Shown: positions 1 to 7,157, numbered from the stretch's first letter. The stretch: 33,374 nucleotides of DNA from Rhodospirillales bacterium (GCA_002696645.1 NZSA01000077.1:1-33374); one strand, 5' to 3'. Notes: generated by a model not told the origin, from the letters alone. Numbers and translations: made by a program.

Positions 1-44
1 CAGGCGGGTGAACAGGGCCACAGGCATCAATCGCGCCAGCCGCC

Positions 45-73
45 CTGGACCCCGGATCAAGTCCGGGGTGACG
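45..73 (+). repeat. REP-like palindrome, copy 1
   Basis: A 29-base unit with the stem CCCCGGA / TCCGGGG around a TCAAG loop, starting CTGGAC and ending GTGACG. It matches the reverse complement of 234-262 at 28 of 29 bases by eye. Palindromes of this exact type are common between genes in many Alphaproteobacteria. Confidence 0.75.
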
Positions 74-176
74 ATTGGTGCGATTTCATTAGTCCCACCT
101 AGCCGGTCGCCAATGCTTTTGCCTACAAACGGGTCGACAATGAGACGTGCAACTGCGGTTCCCAATATCAATAAGC

Positions 177-213
177 ACCCTCATCCTGAGGAGCGAAGCG
201 TCTCGAAGGATGA
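177..213 (+). repeat. Dispersed alphaproteobacterial-type palindromic repeat
   Basis: The unit begins ACCCTCATCCTGAGGAGC and ends GTCTCGAAGGATGA. TCATCCT and AGGATGA form the outer stem. Sequences with this pattern are a frequent intergenic repeat in Alphaproteobacteria. Only one copy is seen in this window, so the assignment rests on the known pattern rather than on an internal match. Confidence 0.6.
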
Positions 214-233
214 CAATAGTGTGCGCTCGATTC

Positions 234-262
234 CGTCACCCCGGACCTGATCCGGGGTCCAG
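234..262 (-). repeat. REP-like palindrome, copy 2 (inverted)
   Basis: Inverted copy of 45-73, with stem CCCCGGA / TCCGGGG and a CCTGA loop on the plus strand. It lies about 30 bases beyond the helicase stop codon on the minus strand, where the hairpin could help end transcription. The two copies bracket about 160 bases. Confidence 0.75.
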
Positions 263-290
263 AGCAGCGATGACAAAAGACATCGTAAAG

Positions 291-3050
291 TTAAACCTCA
301 GCAGGCATCAAAAAGGCCGCGACCCCCTCGACCGCCTCTTTCAGTCCGACCCGCTGAACCTCAACCCCTTCCGGGAAGGCCCCCTGCAGGCGGCTGGGCA
401 TGCGGGAATCCAGCAGGACGAAGACACCGCGATCATCCGCGCGCCGGATTAGCCGGCCAAAGGCCTGTTTCAGTTTCAGGCGGGTCATGGCGTCGTCATA
501 CTCCTTGCCGCCAAAGTGACCGCGCCGGGCCTTGTGCAGGATCGTCGGGCGGGGCCAGGGCACACGGTCAAACACGATCAGGCGCAGGCTGTCGCCCGGC
601 ACATCCACCCCATCGCGGATGGCATCGGTCCCCAACAGGCAGCTATGGGGTTCTGCGCGGAACATATCGATCAGGGTCGGCAGGTTTAGCGCATCCACAT
701 GCTGCGCCAGCAGGTCGATGCCTTCTGCCTCCAAATCCGCGCCGATGCGCTGATAGACCGCGCGCAGCCGGGCAATCGCGGTAAACAGGCCCAACGCGCC
801 CCCGCCAGAGGCCCGGAACAGGCCGCGATAGGCCGCTGCGACCTGGGCGGTATCGTTACGGTTCACATCGGTAACGATATAGACCCGCGTATTTTTGGGG
901 TAATCAAAGGGTGATGGCACCCTTGCCCGAATGGGCGGGCTGGGCAGGAAATTCGTTCCAGCACGACGCTCCGCCGACAGCCAATCAGCCTCCCCATCCC
1001 CAGACCCGTCGGTTAACGTGGCAGAGGTGATCAACGCGCCATGACTGTTGATCAACACGGTTTCAGCAAAGGGAAAGCTGGGGTCAACCCAATGACGGCG
1101 CATGCCCACATCCAGGTCGCGCCCATCAACTCGGTCCACCCCAAACCATTCGACGAATTGGTCGGGCGTCGCCTGATCCAGGGACCCTGCCATCTCCATC
1201 GCTGCCTTGGCATAGTCTATGACGCGATGGGTGAGCGAGCGGCAGATCTGATCGATCCGCATCTTGTCGCCGCTTTCCAACTCATCGGCTTCCTCACTCA
1301 GGCGCGCCAACAAGCCATCGCGCAAGCCCGTTGCGGACCGCAGAAGGGTCTGGAACAGATCCTTAACGCTCAGGCCTGCTTCGGCGACTTCGGGGCTGGG
1401 TTCGGTCGCTTCAACCTCCAGGCCGAAGGGGCCATCGGCGTCTCGCGCCCTTGCATAGACCAGACGACGGACCTCCGCTAAAAAGACTTCGACCGGCCCC
1501 TGTGCACGCCCCTCCGTCATGCGGGCATGCCAGCCTTCACCCGGTAAACCGGCGGCCGCACGCATCAGGGCCTCCAGATGGGCGCGATTGTCCTCTGGCC
1601 CCAGCAAGTCTTCGCAGCGCGCCTTCAGACCCCGCGCGCGACCGCGCCCGGTGCCCTCATTCCCGCGCAGCCAGCGGCGCAATTCAGCCGTTTCCTGACC
1701 AGACAAATGCGCGGAAAAGGCGCTGTCGGCGGCATCGAAGACATGGTGCCCCTCGTCAAACACCAGCCGCGTTGTGCGCCCCCCCAGATCCAGCGCGCCG
1801 CGCGCCGCCTGGATCATCACCAGCGCATGATTGGCCACCACCAGATCAGCTTTGCGAGACCGCCGAACGCCGCGCTCGATAAAGCATCGGCTGTAATGGG
1901 CGCAGGCGGTATAGACGCATTCCCCGCGCCGATCGGTCAGGCTGCTAAGCCGCCGCCCACCGGTCAGATCTACCAGCCAGGCGGGGAAATCACCCCCGGT
2001 CATATCGCCATCGCGCGTTGCCGCCGCCCATCGCGCCATCAGGCCCAGCGGGATTGCCTCCGACCTGTTGATCTCCACCGCGCGCACCGTCTCTTCCAGG
2101 TTCAGTAGGCACAGGTAATTCTCCCGTCCCTTGCGGATGACGACGCGGCGGTCTTTCTCCTTCGCATCGGGGAACAGGCGGTCCAGCTCCCCATCAATCT
2201 GATGCTGCAGGTTGCGGGTATAGGTCGACAGCCAGACCGGCCCTTCATTCTTTTCCGCCCACAGGCTGGCCGGCGCGATATAGCCCAGGGTCTTGCCCAC
2301 GCCAGTTCCCGCCTCTGCCAGGACGACACGGGGATTGCCTTCATCTTCGCGGGGCCGAAACACCTCACTGACGGCAGAGGCATAGTCAGACTGGCTCGGC
2401 CGGGCTTCCGCCCCTGCCCCCAGCAGATCAGCCAGGCGGCTGCGTGCCTCTGCCGGATCAACGGCCAGATCACCGGGCGGCGGCGGGGGCGCTTCCTCCT
2501 GCCATTCCGGCAGGTCCTTCCAGACATCCAACCCGGTGACAGCGGCGCGCAGCCCGGCTGTCTCCGACTCCTCCCCCAGTGCCGCCAGGACCATGGGCCC
2601 CCAGCTCCAACCGCCCTGAGCCATGGCGAAGGCACAGCGTCTTGTTCGGGGGTCCCGCTCCCCCACCGCCATCAAATGACGCAACAGGCGCTGGGCGGCG
2701 CGGGGCAGCAGGATTGCCTGATCCTCCAGCCCGCCTGGAATTGGCAATTGCAAAGCCTCGGCCAGCCCGCGCGGGGTCGGTACACAGAATTTTGCAGGCG
2801 CGACAAAGGCGAACAGTTCCAGCAGATCCAAACTGCCAGGCGGTATACGCCCCCCGGCCCGACCCGAAATCCGGGCCACGGTGGCAGGGGCATGCAACAG
2901 GTAAATCGGCCCGCCTTTGGACAGCCGCCGTGCCGCCTCCTTATGGGGCAGACGCTCCACCTCTCCATCCTCGGTCAGCCACGCGGCCTCATGCACCCCG
3001 GCCACAAGGGCGGGCGTAGGTTCCAGCATAAGAGTAGGGGCCGCACACAT
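291..3050 (-). CDS. ATP-dependent DNA helicase, DinG/XPD-like superfamily 2
   Basis: A 919-residue DNA helicase expected to unwind DNA 5'-3' in repair or at R-loops, using an iron-sulfur cluster. Walker A (EAGTGVGKT) lies near residues 245-253. A cysteine cluster (GECVYTACAHYSRC) around 378-392 fits the Fe-S domain. The Walker B box is DEGHH near 432. The C-terminal part has GTDAIRDGVDVPG and a QAFGRLIRR motif VI. The first 230 residues are not a clear DnaQ exonuclease but have a LDLLELFAF..P stretch, which may be a degenerate remnant of one. The start is uncertain: the ATG at 3050 has GGGGA directly against it, and a second ATG is at 3029. A 53-base repeat (3043-3095) overlaps the start codon. 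The family call is firm; DinG orthology is likely, so no symbol is given. Confidence 0.92.
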   Translation of the reverse strand: MCAAPTLMLEPTPALVAGVHEAAWLTEDGEVERLPHKEAARRLSKGGPIYLLHAPATVARISGRAGGRIPPGSLDLLELFAFVAPAKFCVPTPRGLAEALQLPIPGGLEDQAILLPRAAQRLLRHLMAVGERDPRTRRCAFAMAQGGWSWGPMVLAALGEESETAGLRAAVTGLDVWKDLPEWQEEAPPPPPGDLAVDPAEARSRLADLLGAGAEARPSQSDYASAVSEVFRPREDEGNPRVVLAEAGTGVGKTLGYIAPASLWAEKNEGPVWLSTYTRNLQHQIDGELDRLFPDAKEKDRRVVIRKGRENYLCLLNLEETVRAVEINRSEAIPLGLMARWAAATRDGDMTGGDFPAWLVDLTGGRRLSSLTDRRGECVYTACAHYSRCFIERGVRRSRKADLVVANHALVMIQAARGALDLGGRTTRLVFDEGHHVFDAADSAFSAHLSGQETAELRRWLRGNEGTGRGRARGLKARCEDLLGPEDNRAHLEALMRAAAGLPGEGWHARMTEGRAQGPVEVFLAEVRRLVYARARDADGPFGLEVEATEPSPEVAEAGLSVKDLFQTLLRSATGLRDGLLARLSEEADELESGDKMRIDQICRSLTHRVIDYAKAAMEMAGSLDQATPDQFVEWFGVDRVDGRDLDVGMRRHWVDPSFPFAETVLINSHGALITSATLTDGSGDGEADWLSAERRAGTNFLPSPPIRARVPSPFDYPKNTRVYIVTDVNRNDTAQVAAAYRGLFRASGGGALGLFTAIARLRAVYQRIGADLEAEGIDLLAQHVDALNLPTLIDMFRAEPHSCLLGTDAIRDGVDVPGDSLRLIVFDRVPWPRPTILHKARRGHFGGKEYDDAMTRLKLKQAFGRLIRRADDRGVFVLLDSRMPSRLQGAFPEGVEVQRVGLKEAVEGVAAFLMPAEV

Positions 3051-3095
3051 TCCCCACTTTCACCGGATTCCAACCCAGTCCTCAAGCGATGGTTT
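3043..3095 (+). repeat. 53-bp direct repeat, copy 1 (left edge of accessory locus)
   Basis: This matches 6517-6569 over 53 ungapped positions, about 41 identical by eye. Both begin GCACACATTCCC and end CAAGCGATGGTTT. The two copies bracket the unknown gene and its two membrane-protein partners. This copy overlaps the start codon of the helicase on the other strand. Confidence 0.7.
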
Positions 3096-3149
3096 CAATC
3101 ATGAATGGGCCATTATGTTCCCTTTAAAGTATGGTTTTTAAATTAATTC

Positions 3150-3178
3150 TTTACATGTTCTTATTAAGACGCTATACA
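3150..3178 (+). promoter_or_regulatory. Sigma70-type promoter
   Basis: TTTACA at 3150-3155 and TATACA at 3173-3178 are separated by exactly 17 bases, in an AT-rich context. The predicted start is about 3185. It would drive the short RNA or leader ending at 3280 and, by read-through, the gene at 3312. Confidence 0.65.
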
Positions 3179-3184
3179 AGCTTT

Positions 3185-3280
3185 GGGAGCGGGCCATAAG
3201 TGCGTCCAAATCCCAAAAGCCAGACTTACCCTGTTCAAGCCTTACGCCGCATCGGACCCCCGATGCGGCGTCTTTTGTTT
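3185..3280 (+). ncRNA. Candidate small RNA or attenuator leader, about 96 nt
   Basis: This segment sits between a good promoter and a strong intrinsic terminator and has no convincing reading frame. GCTTTGGGA at 3180-3188 can pair with TCCCAAAAGC at 3211-3220 with one bulged A, giving a 5' hairpin; the 3' hairpin is the terminator at 3244-3271. The arrangement fits either a free-standing small RNA or a transcribed leader controlling the gene that begins 32 bases after the terminator. I do not recognise it as 6S, SRP, tmRNA or a known riboswitch. No alternative antiterminator pairing was obvious. Confidence 0.4.
3244..3280 (+). terminator. Intrinsic (Rho-independent) terminator
   Basis: A perfect 11-base stem, ACGCCGCATCG (3244-3254) with CGATGCGGCGT (3261-3271), with a 6-base loop and followed by CTTTTGTTT. 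It acts on the plus strand and lies upstream of the gene at 3312, so it either ends a small RNA or attenuates that gene. Confidence 0.85.
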
Positions 3281-3311
3281 GGATACACTCTAGTTTTGAA
3301 AGGAATGACCC

Positions 3312-3899
3312 ATGGGCAGTTCAACATCCGCACCAAGCACACCCGCACCAAGCACACCCGCACCAACAACACCCGCCGTCGACAGCGGCAGCACGGCACG
3401 ATTTGATTCGATAGGCGCCCGCGCGCCCACTGCACCCGCGCGCACCACAGCCGTATCCACCACACCCAACACATCTGGCAGAATGCCGTATAATGGCGGT
3501 CTCGCAGGGGGCTATAGCGCGACCCTGCCAAGTCTGAACCCGGCCGCGCCAACAGTAGCAACCAATCCGACTGTCCCGGCAAATCCGGCCTGGAATCGCT
3601 GGGATGGTGCAACCGCGCCCGTGCCCACGCCGTCGGCTTCAGGGATCAATGCCTCAAAACCACAGCGCACTGCCGCACCGGATGTAACCTACAAAACACT
3701 GATCACACCCGGCATACGGCTGTCCGATCCAAACCGAACCGTGGAAACGCGAAACCCGCATCCGCCAACGCGCAGCGAAACAAAGCGCCCGTCCCCCTCA
3801 CCCCAGACCAAGGCCAGCCAGTCCTATCGTGGCATGCACGGGCCAGGGGAACCAAAGCGCCCCTTACCCTCGGCACCAGAGCATCATGCGCTCGCATGA
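3312..3899 (+). CDS. Unknown Pro/Thr/Ser-rich protein, 5' half of a split gene
   Basis: A 195-residue frame with a well-placed ribosome site (AAAGGA at 3299-3304, 7 bases before the ATG). The product is rich in Pro, Thr, Ala and Ser and begins with three tandem APSTP-like pentapeptides, so it is probably disordered. No signal peptide or known domain is seen. The frame ends in a TGA inside an inserted palindromic repeat (3878-3979). Deleting 100 nt (3879-3978) joins it in frame to the downstream frame ending at 5175, giving 587 residues. I therefore read it as the N-terminal part of a larger protein broken by repeat insertion. Whether the truncated product is still made is unknown. Confidence 0.6.
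   Translation: MGSSTSAPSTPAPSTPAPTTPAVDSGSTARFDSIGARAPTAPARTTAVSTTPNTSGRMPYNGGLAGGYSATLPSLNPAAPTVATNPTVPANPAWNRWDGATAPVPTPSASGINASKPQRTAAPDVTYKTLITPGIRLSDPNRTVETRNPHPPTRSETKRPSPSPQTKASQSYRGMHGPGEPKRPLPSAPEHHALA
3330..3374 (+). repeat. Three tandem 15-bp units
   Basis: GCACCAAGCACACCC occurs twice in a row (3330-3344, 3345-3359), followed by a variant, GCACCAACAACACCC (3360-3374). They encode APSTP, APSTP, APTTP in frame. Such in-frame minisatellites can change copy number without breaking the protein. Confidence 0.85.
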
Positions 3900-5175
3900 G
3901 CTCACACATGATGCTCTTACAGCTTGTTTTTTCAGCAAATACGTCGTCGCAAACGATCCCGTTTGCTCGGGATTTGCTGCGCCTGTTCTTTCAGAGGAAG
4001 CGCAAGCCTCGAATGACCGCCTGGTATCGGCAATGACCAAGACCCGCGATCCCTCTGGTCTGATTGAGTTCATGGTAGCCGCAAAACAGCGGTCTCCCGA
4101 CCAGTTTGCCGTTGAATATGCCGATATCCTGGACCGCTACCAAAAGGCCCTGCCCGACTCGCAGCAGGATCAATATCATGCCTTCAAATCAAAAGCAGAT
4201 GCAGCCCTGGGCTATCACAGAAGCCAGGGTGACCGTTCCTGGGTCGCAGGCGCCCTGCACGAGCCTCTATGGACTGCCCCAAAACGACAGCAACAAGACG
4301 TGCATCAGGCCACTCTGCGCCGCAAAGAAAATCGGAGCCTCAGCCAGGAGGAGCGAAACCGCCGTGTGGACGCAAAACCGAAAGACGGAACCTGGGATTT
4401 CATTAAAGAAGCCGCCACTGAGGGGCCATCCGACCTTGTAATCGATGATAGTGCTCCTTTAGGTATAAATGCCCTGCGGGAAGCCTTCCCAGACTTGCCC
4501 GAAAGTCCAACACGTGATGACTTCTACAAGGCAATGCAAACCCTAAAGCCGGGTGAAACTGTTCTTGAAAACAGTCGGACATATGAGTTGATCCACGCCT
4601 TGCTGCATAATACGCCGGGCGCCATTCCATCCAATTTTCCCAAGGCAGCGAGTGAGGTCACCAGTTGGAACGCTGTTGGCGCTGTGGACGCCGCATACAA
4701 CCCCTATCTTACGTATGAATCCCAAGACTATCTGAAATTCATTCACCACAATCTAATCCCCTATAACTTGGAGATTTTTGCCAACTTGCAAAAGGGGGTA
4801 GAGCCAAAAGGATTGGAGGGACTGCGGGGATTAGATCTTGACATAAAGCTGGTCGAACGGGAGCAGCATTTAGTTTCCGTGCTAACAGACCGCTATTTTA
4901 TGGATAATCCGAATCTCAACAAAAGGGTAGTTATGCAAGAAATCAGCGACTCAACTACGAATGCGATGCCATATGTCAACATTAAGCCTTTGGACCAATT
5001 TGGAATCGGCAAAATAAACTTATCGGCGATTGGAGATTCTCGAAACGATTATGTACAGGCAGCAACGACCGATCTATTCTCAACCCAGGATTACAATACC
5101 AAAAAGGAGTCTGACCGCGTGAAGATCGGGCAGAACATTGTGCGTCAAATCTACCGGAAAAGGTCCAACGAATGA
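3829..5175 (+). CDS. Unknown protein, 3' half of a gene split by a palindromic repeat
   Basis: The open frame runs 448 codons from a GTG at 3829, but no start has a convincing ribosome site. Alternatives are ATG 3886 (inside the repeat) and ATG 4033. The first residues are translated from the inserted repeat (SIMRSHELTHDAL..VANDPVCSGFA). From about 3980 the protein is polar and mostly helical-looking, with no domain I recognise, no membrane segment and no obvious catalytic motif. Its stop overlaps the start of the membrane-protein gene at 5172 (ATGA), so the two were probably translated together. Part of it, the TSWN.VGAV..QDYLKF..FANLQKGV region, recurs in the decayed fragment at 8344-8613. 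It could be an effector or toxin with membrane immunity partners, but this is only an inference from layout. Confidence 0.55.
   Translation: MACTGQGNQSAPYPRHQSIMRSHELTHDALTACFFSKYVVANDPVCSGFAAPVLSEEAQASNDRLVSAMTKTRDPSGLIEFMVAAKQRSPDQFAVEYADILDRYQKALPDSQQDQYHAFKSKADAALGYHRSQGDRSWVAGALHEPLWTAPKRQQQDVHQATLRRKENRSLSQEERNRRVDAKPKDGTWDFIKEAATEGPSDLVIDDSAPLGINALREAFPDLPESPTRDDFYKAMQTLKPGETVLENSRTYELIHALLHNTPGAIPSNFPKAASEVTSWNAVGAVDAAYNPYLTYESQDYLKFIHHNLIPYNLEIFANLQKGVEPKGLEGLRGLDLDIKLVEREQHLVSVLTDRYFMDNPNLNKRVVMQEISDSTTNAMPYVNIKPLDQFGIGKINLSAIGDSRNDYVQAATTDLFSTQDYNTKKESDRVKIGQNIVRQIYRKRSNE
3878..3979 (+). repeat. Palindromic dispersed element, copy A, inserted in a gene
   Basis: Two hairpins: AGAGCATCATG..CATGATGCTCT (3878-3917), then CAGCAAAT..CAAACG / CGTTTG..ATTTGCTG (3933-3979). 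About 87% identical by eye to the inverted copy at 13390-13490 and more distantly related to 17803-17902. One frame is open across all copies. This copy sits at the frame break of the unknown gene; a 100-nt excision restores the frame. Rickettsia palindromic elements behave in a similar way. Confidence 0.8.
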
Positions 5176-5263
5176 AAGCGGTTGGCCGGTTTTTCGGACT
5201 CTTCTTTTTAGAATGGGTACTGGACATGGCCATCTGCGTGGTGGCCATGTTCAGCTTGGGCGT
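5157..5263 (+). repeat. Gene-junction repeat, copy 1
   Basis: A 107-base segment covering the end of the unknown gene and the first codons of the first membrane-protein gene. It aligns without gaps to 5813-5919. It starts GAAAAGGTCC, contains the ATGA overlap and ends near GCGT. A shorter third copy starts at 6463. Confidence 0.75.
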
Positions 5264-5831
5264 ATTAATGATGTTGATAATCTCAGTCTTTGGACCAAAT
5301 CACATCGACATAAAAAATACTATTTTTTACGAATCAATAAACATAATTGGAGTTATAAGCTTTGTAATTATTATAAATTTATCCAGATTATGGAATCAAT
5401 TAATAATAAATATGACAATAAGATCAATAGTATCATATTTTTATTTTAATATATATTTGAGTATATTTTTAATTTCTATTCCAGCCATAATGTTATACGG
5501 GCTTATATTTATTTCATTCTTTGATTTTTTATTTTCCAGTACGCAAACATTCGATTGGTTCTCAACATCCTATCCTAACACTTTTTGGTTTCTTATAACA
5601 CTTCCCTTTGTAGTCAGCACCTTGACCGCCCCCTATATTGTTTATCGCTGGAAGGGCGAGGTATTTGAGAGCCGGTTCAATCGCAAGTTTCGCGCACAAC
5701 TGCAAGATAAAGAGCGAATTCAGGCGCTCACCGGGATCAAACAGGCCCCCTGGTGGGAAAGCGGCATAGGACCAAAAGACAACCTGCTGGACTTTTGCCG
5801 CAAGCGTTTTCAGAAAAGGTCCAGCGAATGA
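5172..5831 (+). CDS. Unknown membrane protein, tandem paralogue 1
   Basis: A 219-residue protein with about four hydrophobic segments (roughly 7-40, 57-72, 86-120, 134-156) and a charged C-terminal tail of about 60 residues ending LDFCRKRFQKRSSE. I recognise no family. The ATG overlaps the stop of the upstream unknown gene (ATGA), suggesting translational coupling. The first and last parts are GC-normal and closely match the next gene, while the middle (about 5300-5600) is very AT-rich, as if an exchangeable core lay between conserved ends. The position directly after a large soluble protein, and the duplication, would suit an immunity-type partner; a receptor or assembly factor is equally possible. 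Confidence 0.65.
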   Translation: MKAVGRFFGLFFLEWVLDMAICVVAMFSLGVLMMLIISVFGPNHIDIKNTIFYESINIIGVISFVIIINLSRLWNQLIINMTIRSIVSYFYFNIYLSIFLISIPAIMLYGLIFISFFDFLFSSTQTFDWFSTSYPNTFWFLITLPFVVSTLTAPYIVYRWKGEVFESRFNRKFRAQLQDKERIQALTGIKQAPWWESGIGPKDNLLDFCRKRFQKRSSE

Positions 5832-5919
5832 GAGCGGTCGGGCGGTTTTTGTGCCTCTTCTTTCTGGAATGGATACTGGACATGGCCATCTGTATGGTGG
5901 TCATGTTCAGCCTGGGCGT
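5813..5919 (+). repeat. Gene-junction repeat, copy 2
   Basis: Ungapped partner of 5157-5263. It covers the end of the first membrane-protein gene and the start of the second, with the same ATGA overlap. It shows that the two boundaries arose by tandem duplication. Confidence 0.75.
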
Positions 5920-6481
5920 GATAGTAACCATTCCAATATGGATATTTGGGCCAAACGACATCGACCTCGGAAGAATACCTTATTACGAAGAACTCAATAT
6001 ACATAAAATTCTTTTGTTCGTTATATTTGCAAATATTCTCAGGTCATATAATCGAATTATAATAAATGCATTAGTACGATCTATTGTTTCTTATTTCTAT
6101 TTTAACATATATCTTAATATTTTTATAATTTCCATTCCAGCAATCCTAGTTTATGGATGCATGCTACTTATCTTTTTTTTAATATTTTTTGGCACTCAAG
6201 AGTTTGATTGGAGTATTGGGGGGAATACTCAACCAATCTGGTTTTTTATCACCCTCCCCTTCGTCATCAGCACACTAACCGCCCCCTATATTGTATATCG
6301 ATGGACAGGCGAAGTGTTTGAGAGTCGGATCAACCGGAAGGTTCGTGCGCAGTTGGAAGAGAAAGATCGCATGCGAGAACTTCAGCCCCCGCCAGAAAAG
6401 CCCTGGTGGGAAGAAGGCTTCGGACCAGATACCCTGCTGGACTTTTACCACAAATGCTTCCAGAAAAGATCTACTAAATGA
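5828..6481 (+). CDS. Unknown membrane protein, tandem paralogue 2
   Basis: A 217-residue paralogue of the preceding gene, well over half identical by eye. It shares MRAVGRF..LFFLEW.LDMAIC at the start, RSIVSYFYFNIYL in the middle, TLTAPYIVYRW.GEVFESR near the end and a tail ending FQKRSTK. I chose the ATG at 5828 because it overlaps the upstream stop exactly as the first paralogue does (ATGA). A longer frame from 5753 would only add residues read out of frame from its neighbour. Four membrane segments are likely. The core is very AT-rich. Its own stop again overlaps an ATG (6478) that opens a third, truncated copy. Confidence 0.65.
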   Translation: MRAVGRFLCLFFLEWILDMAICMVVMFSLGVIVTIPIWIFGPNDIDLGRIPYYEELNIHKILLFVIFANILRSYNRIIINALVRSIVSYFYFNIYLNIFIISIPAILVYGCMLLIFFLIFFGTQEFDWSIGGNTQPIWFFITLPFVISTLTAPYIVYRWTGEVFESRINRKVRAQLEEKDRMRELQPPPEKPWWEEGFGPDTLLDFYHKCFQKRSTK

Positions 6482-6491
6482 AAGCGGTCGC
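6463..6491 (+). repeat. Gene-junction repeat, copy 3 (truncated)
   Basis: GAAAAGATCT..AAATGAAAGCGGTCG matches the first part of the junction repeats at 5157 and 5813, then diverges after about 29 bases. Confidence 0.6.
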
Positions 6492-6516
6492 AGTTTCCAT
6501 CAGAAGATTTAGTGTA
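6478..6516 (+). pseudogene. Start of a third membrane-protein copy, truncated
   Basis: The ATG at 6478 overlaps the previous stop (ATGA) and opens MKAVAV, matching the MKAVGR and MRAVGR starts of the two paralogues. Similarity stops within about six codons. The frame then runs into the 53-base repeat at 6517 and stops at 6618 inside the convergent gene. It looks like the stub of a lost third copy. Confidence 0.5.
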
Positions 6517-6569
6517 GCACACATTCCCAATTCTCGCCAAATTCCGCTCCAAGCTTCAAGCGATGGTTT
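6517..6569 (+). repeat. 53-bp direct repeat, copy 2 (right edge of accessory locus)
   Basis: Same-orientation partner of 3043-3095, 53 ungapped positions, about 77% identical by eye. It lies just after the truncated third membrane-protein start and 15 bases before the end of the Ada-like gene. Confidence 0.7.
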
Positions 6570-6584
6570 GATCCCGCGCACCAT

Positions 6585-7157
6585 TCACCGCCGAAATGAT
6601 GAGGGAGGTTTGCCATAGAGTGCTTTGAACACATCATTAAATCGCCTCACACTTTGAAAACCAGCGGCAAAGGCGATGGAGGTAAGCGACATCGTCCCCC
6701 CATTGATCATCCTTTTGGCCCGTTGCACTCTTGCCGTTGCTGCGGCTTGTGTTGGACTGGCTCCTGCGTGTTTTGCAAACAATCGTGAAAGATGACGCGT
6801 TCCAATACCTAGTTTGTTCGCAAGATCATCAACACTGTTCGTATCCAAGAACCCCTCATCAATCAAGCGTAGGGCCCGCCCCACGGTCGTCGCGGTACCA
6901 AGCCAGGCTGGACTGCCCGGTGCGGATTCTGGTCGACATCGAAGGCAAGGTCTGAATCCCGCCTTTTCTGCCGCAGCGGCTGTGGGATAGAAGGTAACAT
7001 TTACCGATTTTGCAGGCCGCACAGGACAGATTGGTCGACAGTATATCCGTGTCGAACGGACTCCAGAAAAGAAAACACCATCATAGGCCTTATCGCGGGC
7101 CAAACGCGCACGATCACAGGTTTCAGAATCTGGGAAGAAGGTCGTTATTTCATCCAT
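6585..7157 (-). CDS. Ada metal-binding domain / AraC-type transcriptional regulator
   Basis: A 190-residue protein joining an Ada N-terminal methyl-phosphotriester domain to an AraC-type DNA-binding domain. The zinc/methyl-acceptor cysteines are visible as C40-x3-C44 and C71-x2-C74. The AraC part (about 90-190) has RHLSRLFAKHAGASPTQ and the second helix-turn-helix AFAAGFQSVRRFNDVFK. It lacks the C-terminal O6-methylguanine methyltransferase domain of full-length Ada and is close in size to Bacillus AdaA. Expected role: sense alkylated DNA phosphates by self-methylation and activate repair genes. It is divergent from a DMT permease gene, which it might regulate. The family call is firm; the target is inferred. 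Confidence 0.88.
   Translation of the reverse strand: MDEITTFFPDSETCDRARLARDKAYDGVFFSGVRSTRIYCRPICPVRPAKSVNVTFYPTAAAAEKAGFRPCLRCRPESAPGSPAWLGTATTVGRALRLIDEGFLDTNSVDDLANKLGIGTRHLSRLFAKHAGASPTQAAATARVQRAKRMINGGTMSLTSIAFAAGFQSVRRFNDVFKALYGKPPSSFRR

Larger units (their letters stand above)
1..290. other. Intergenic stretch with REP-like palindromes, no gene recognised
   Basis: No reading frame here looks like a protein: the short frames present run straight through the palindromes and have no recognisable content. The stretch holds two inverted copies of a GC-rich palindrome (45-73 and 234-262) and, between them, a different repeat at 177-213. The helicase gene on the minus strand ends at 291, so the copy at 234-262 lies just beyond its stop codon and could act as a transcription terminator. 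Confidence 0.6.

Noticed and set aside
2202-3104. 300-codon plus-strand frame opposite the helicase
   Set aside because: It is the reverse-strand shadow of a GC-rich coding gene, with no recognisable protein features.
3185-3280. Known riboswitch, SRP or 6S RNA
   Set aside because: The SRP GGAAGCAGC-type loop and 6S long bulged hairpin are absent; too short for either.
5753-5827. Upstream start for the second membrane-protein gene
   Set aside because: It adds 25 residues read out of frame from the first paralogue, while ATG 5828 repeats the ATGA overlap seen at 5172.
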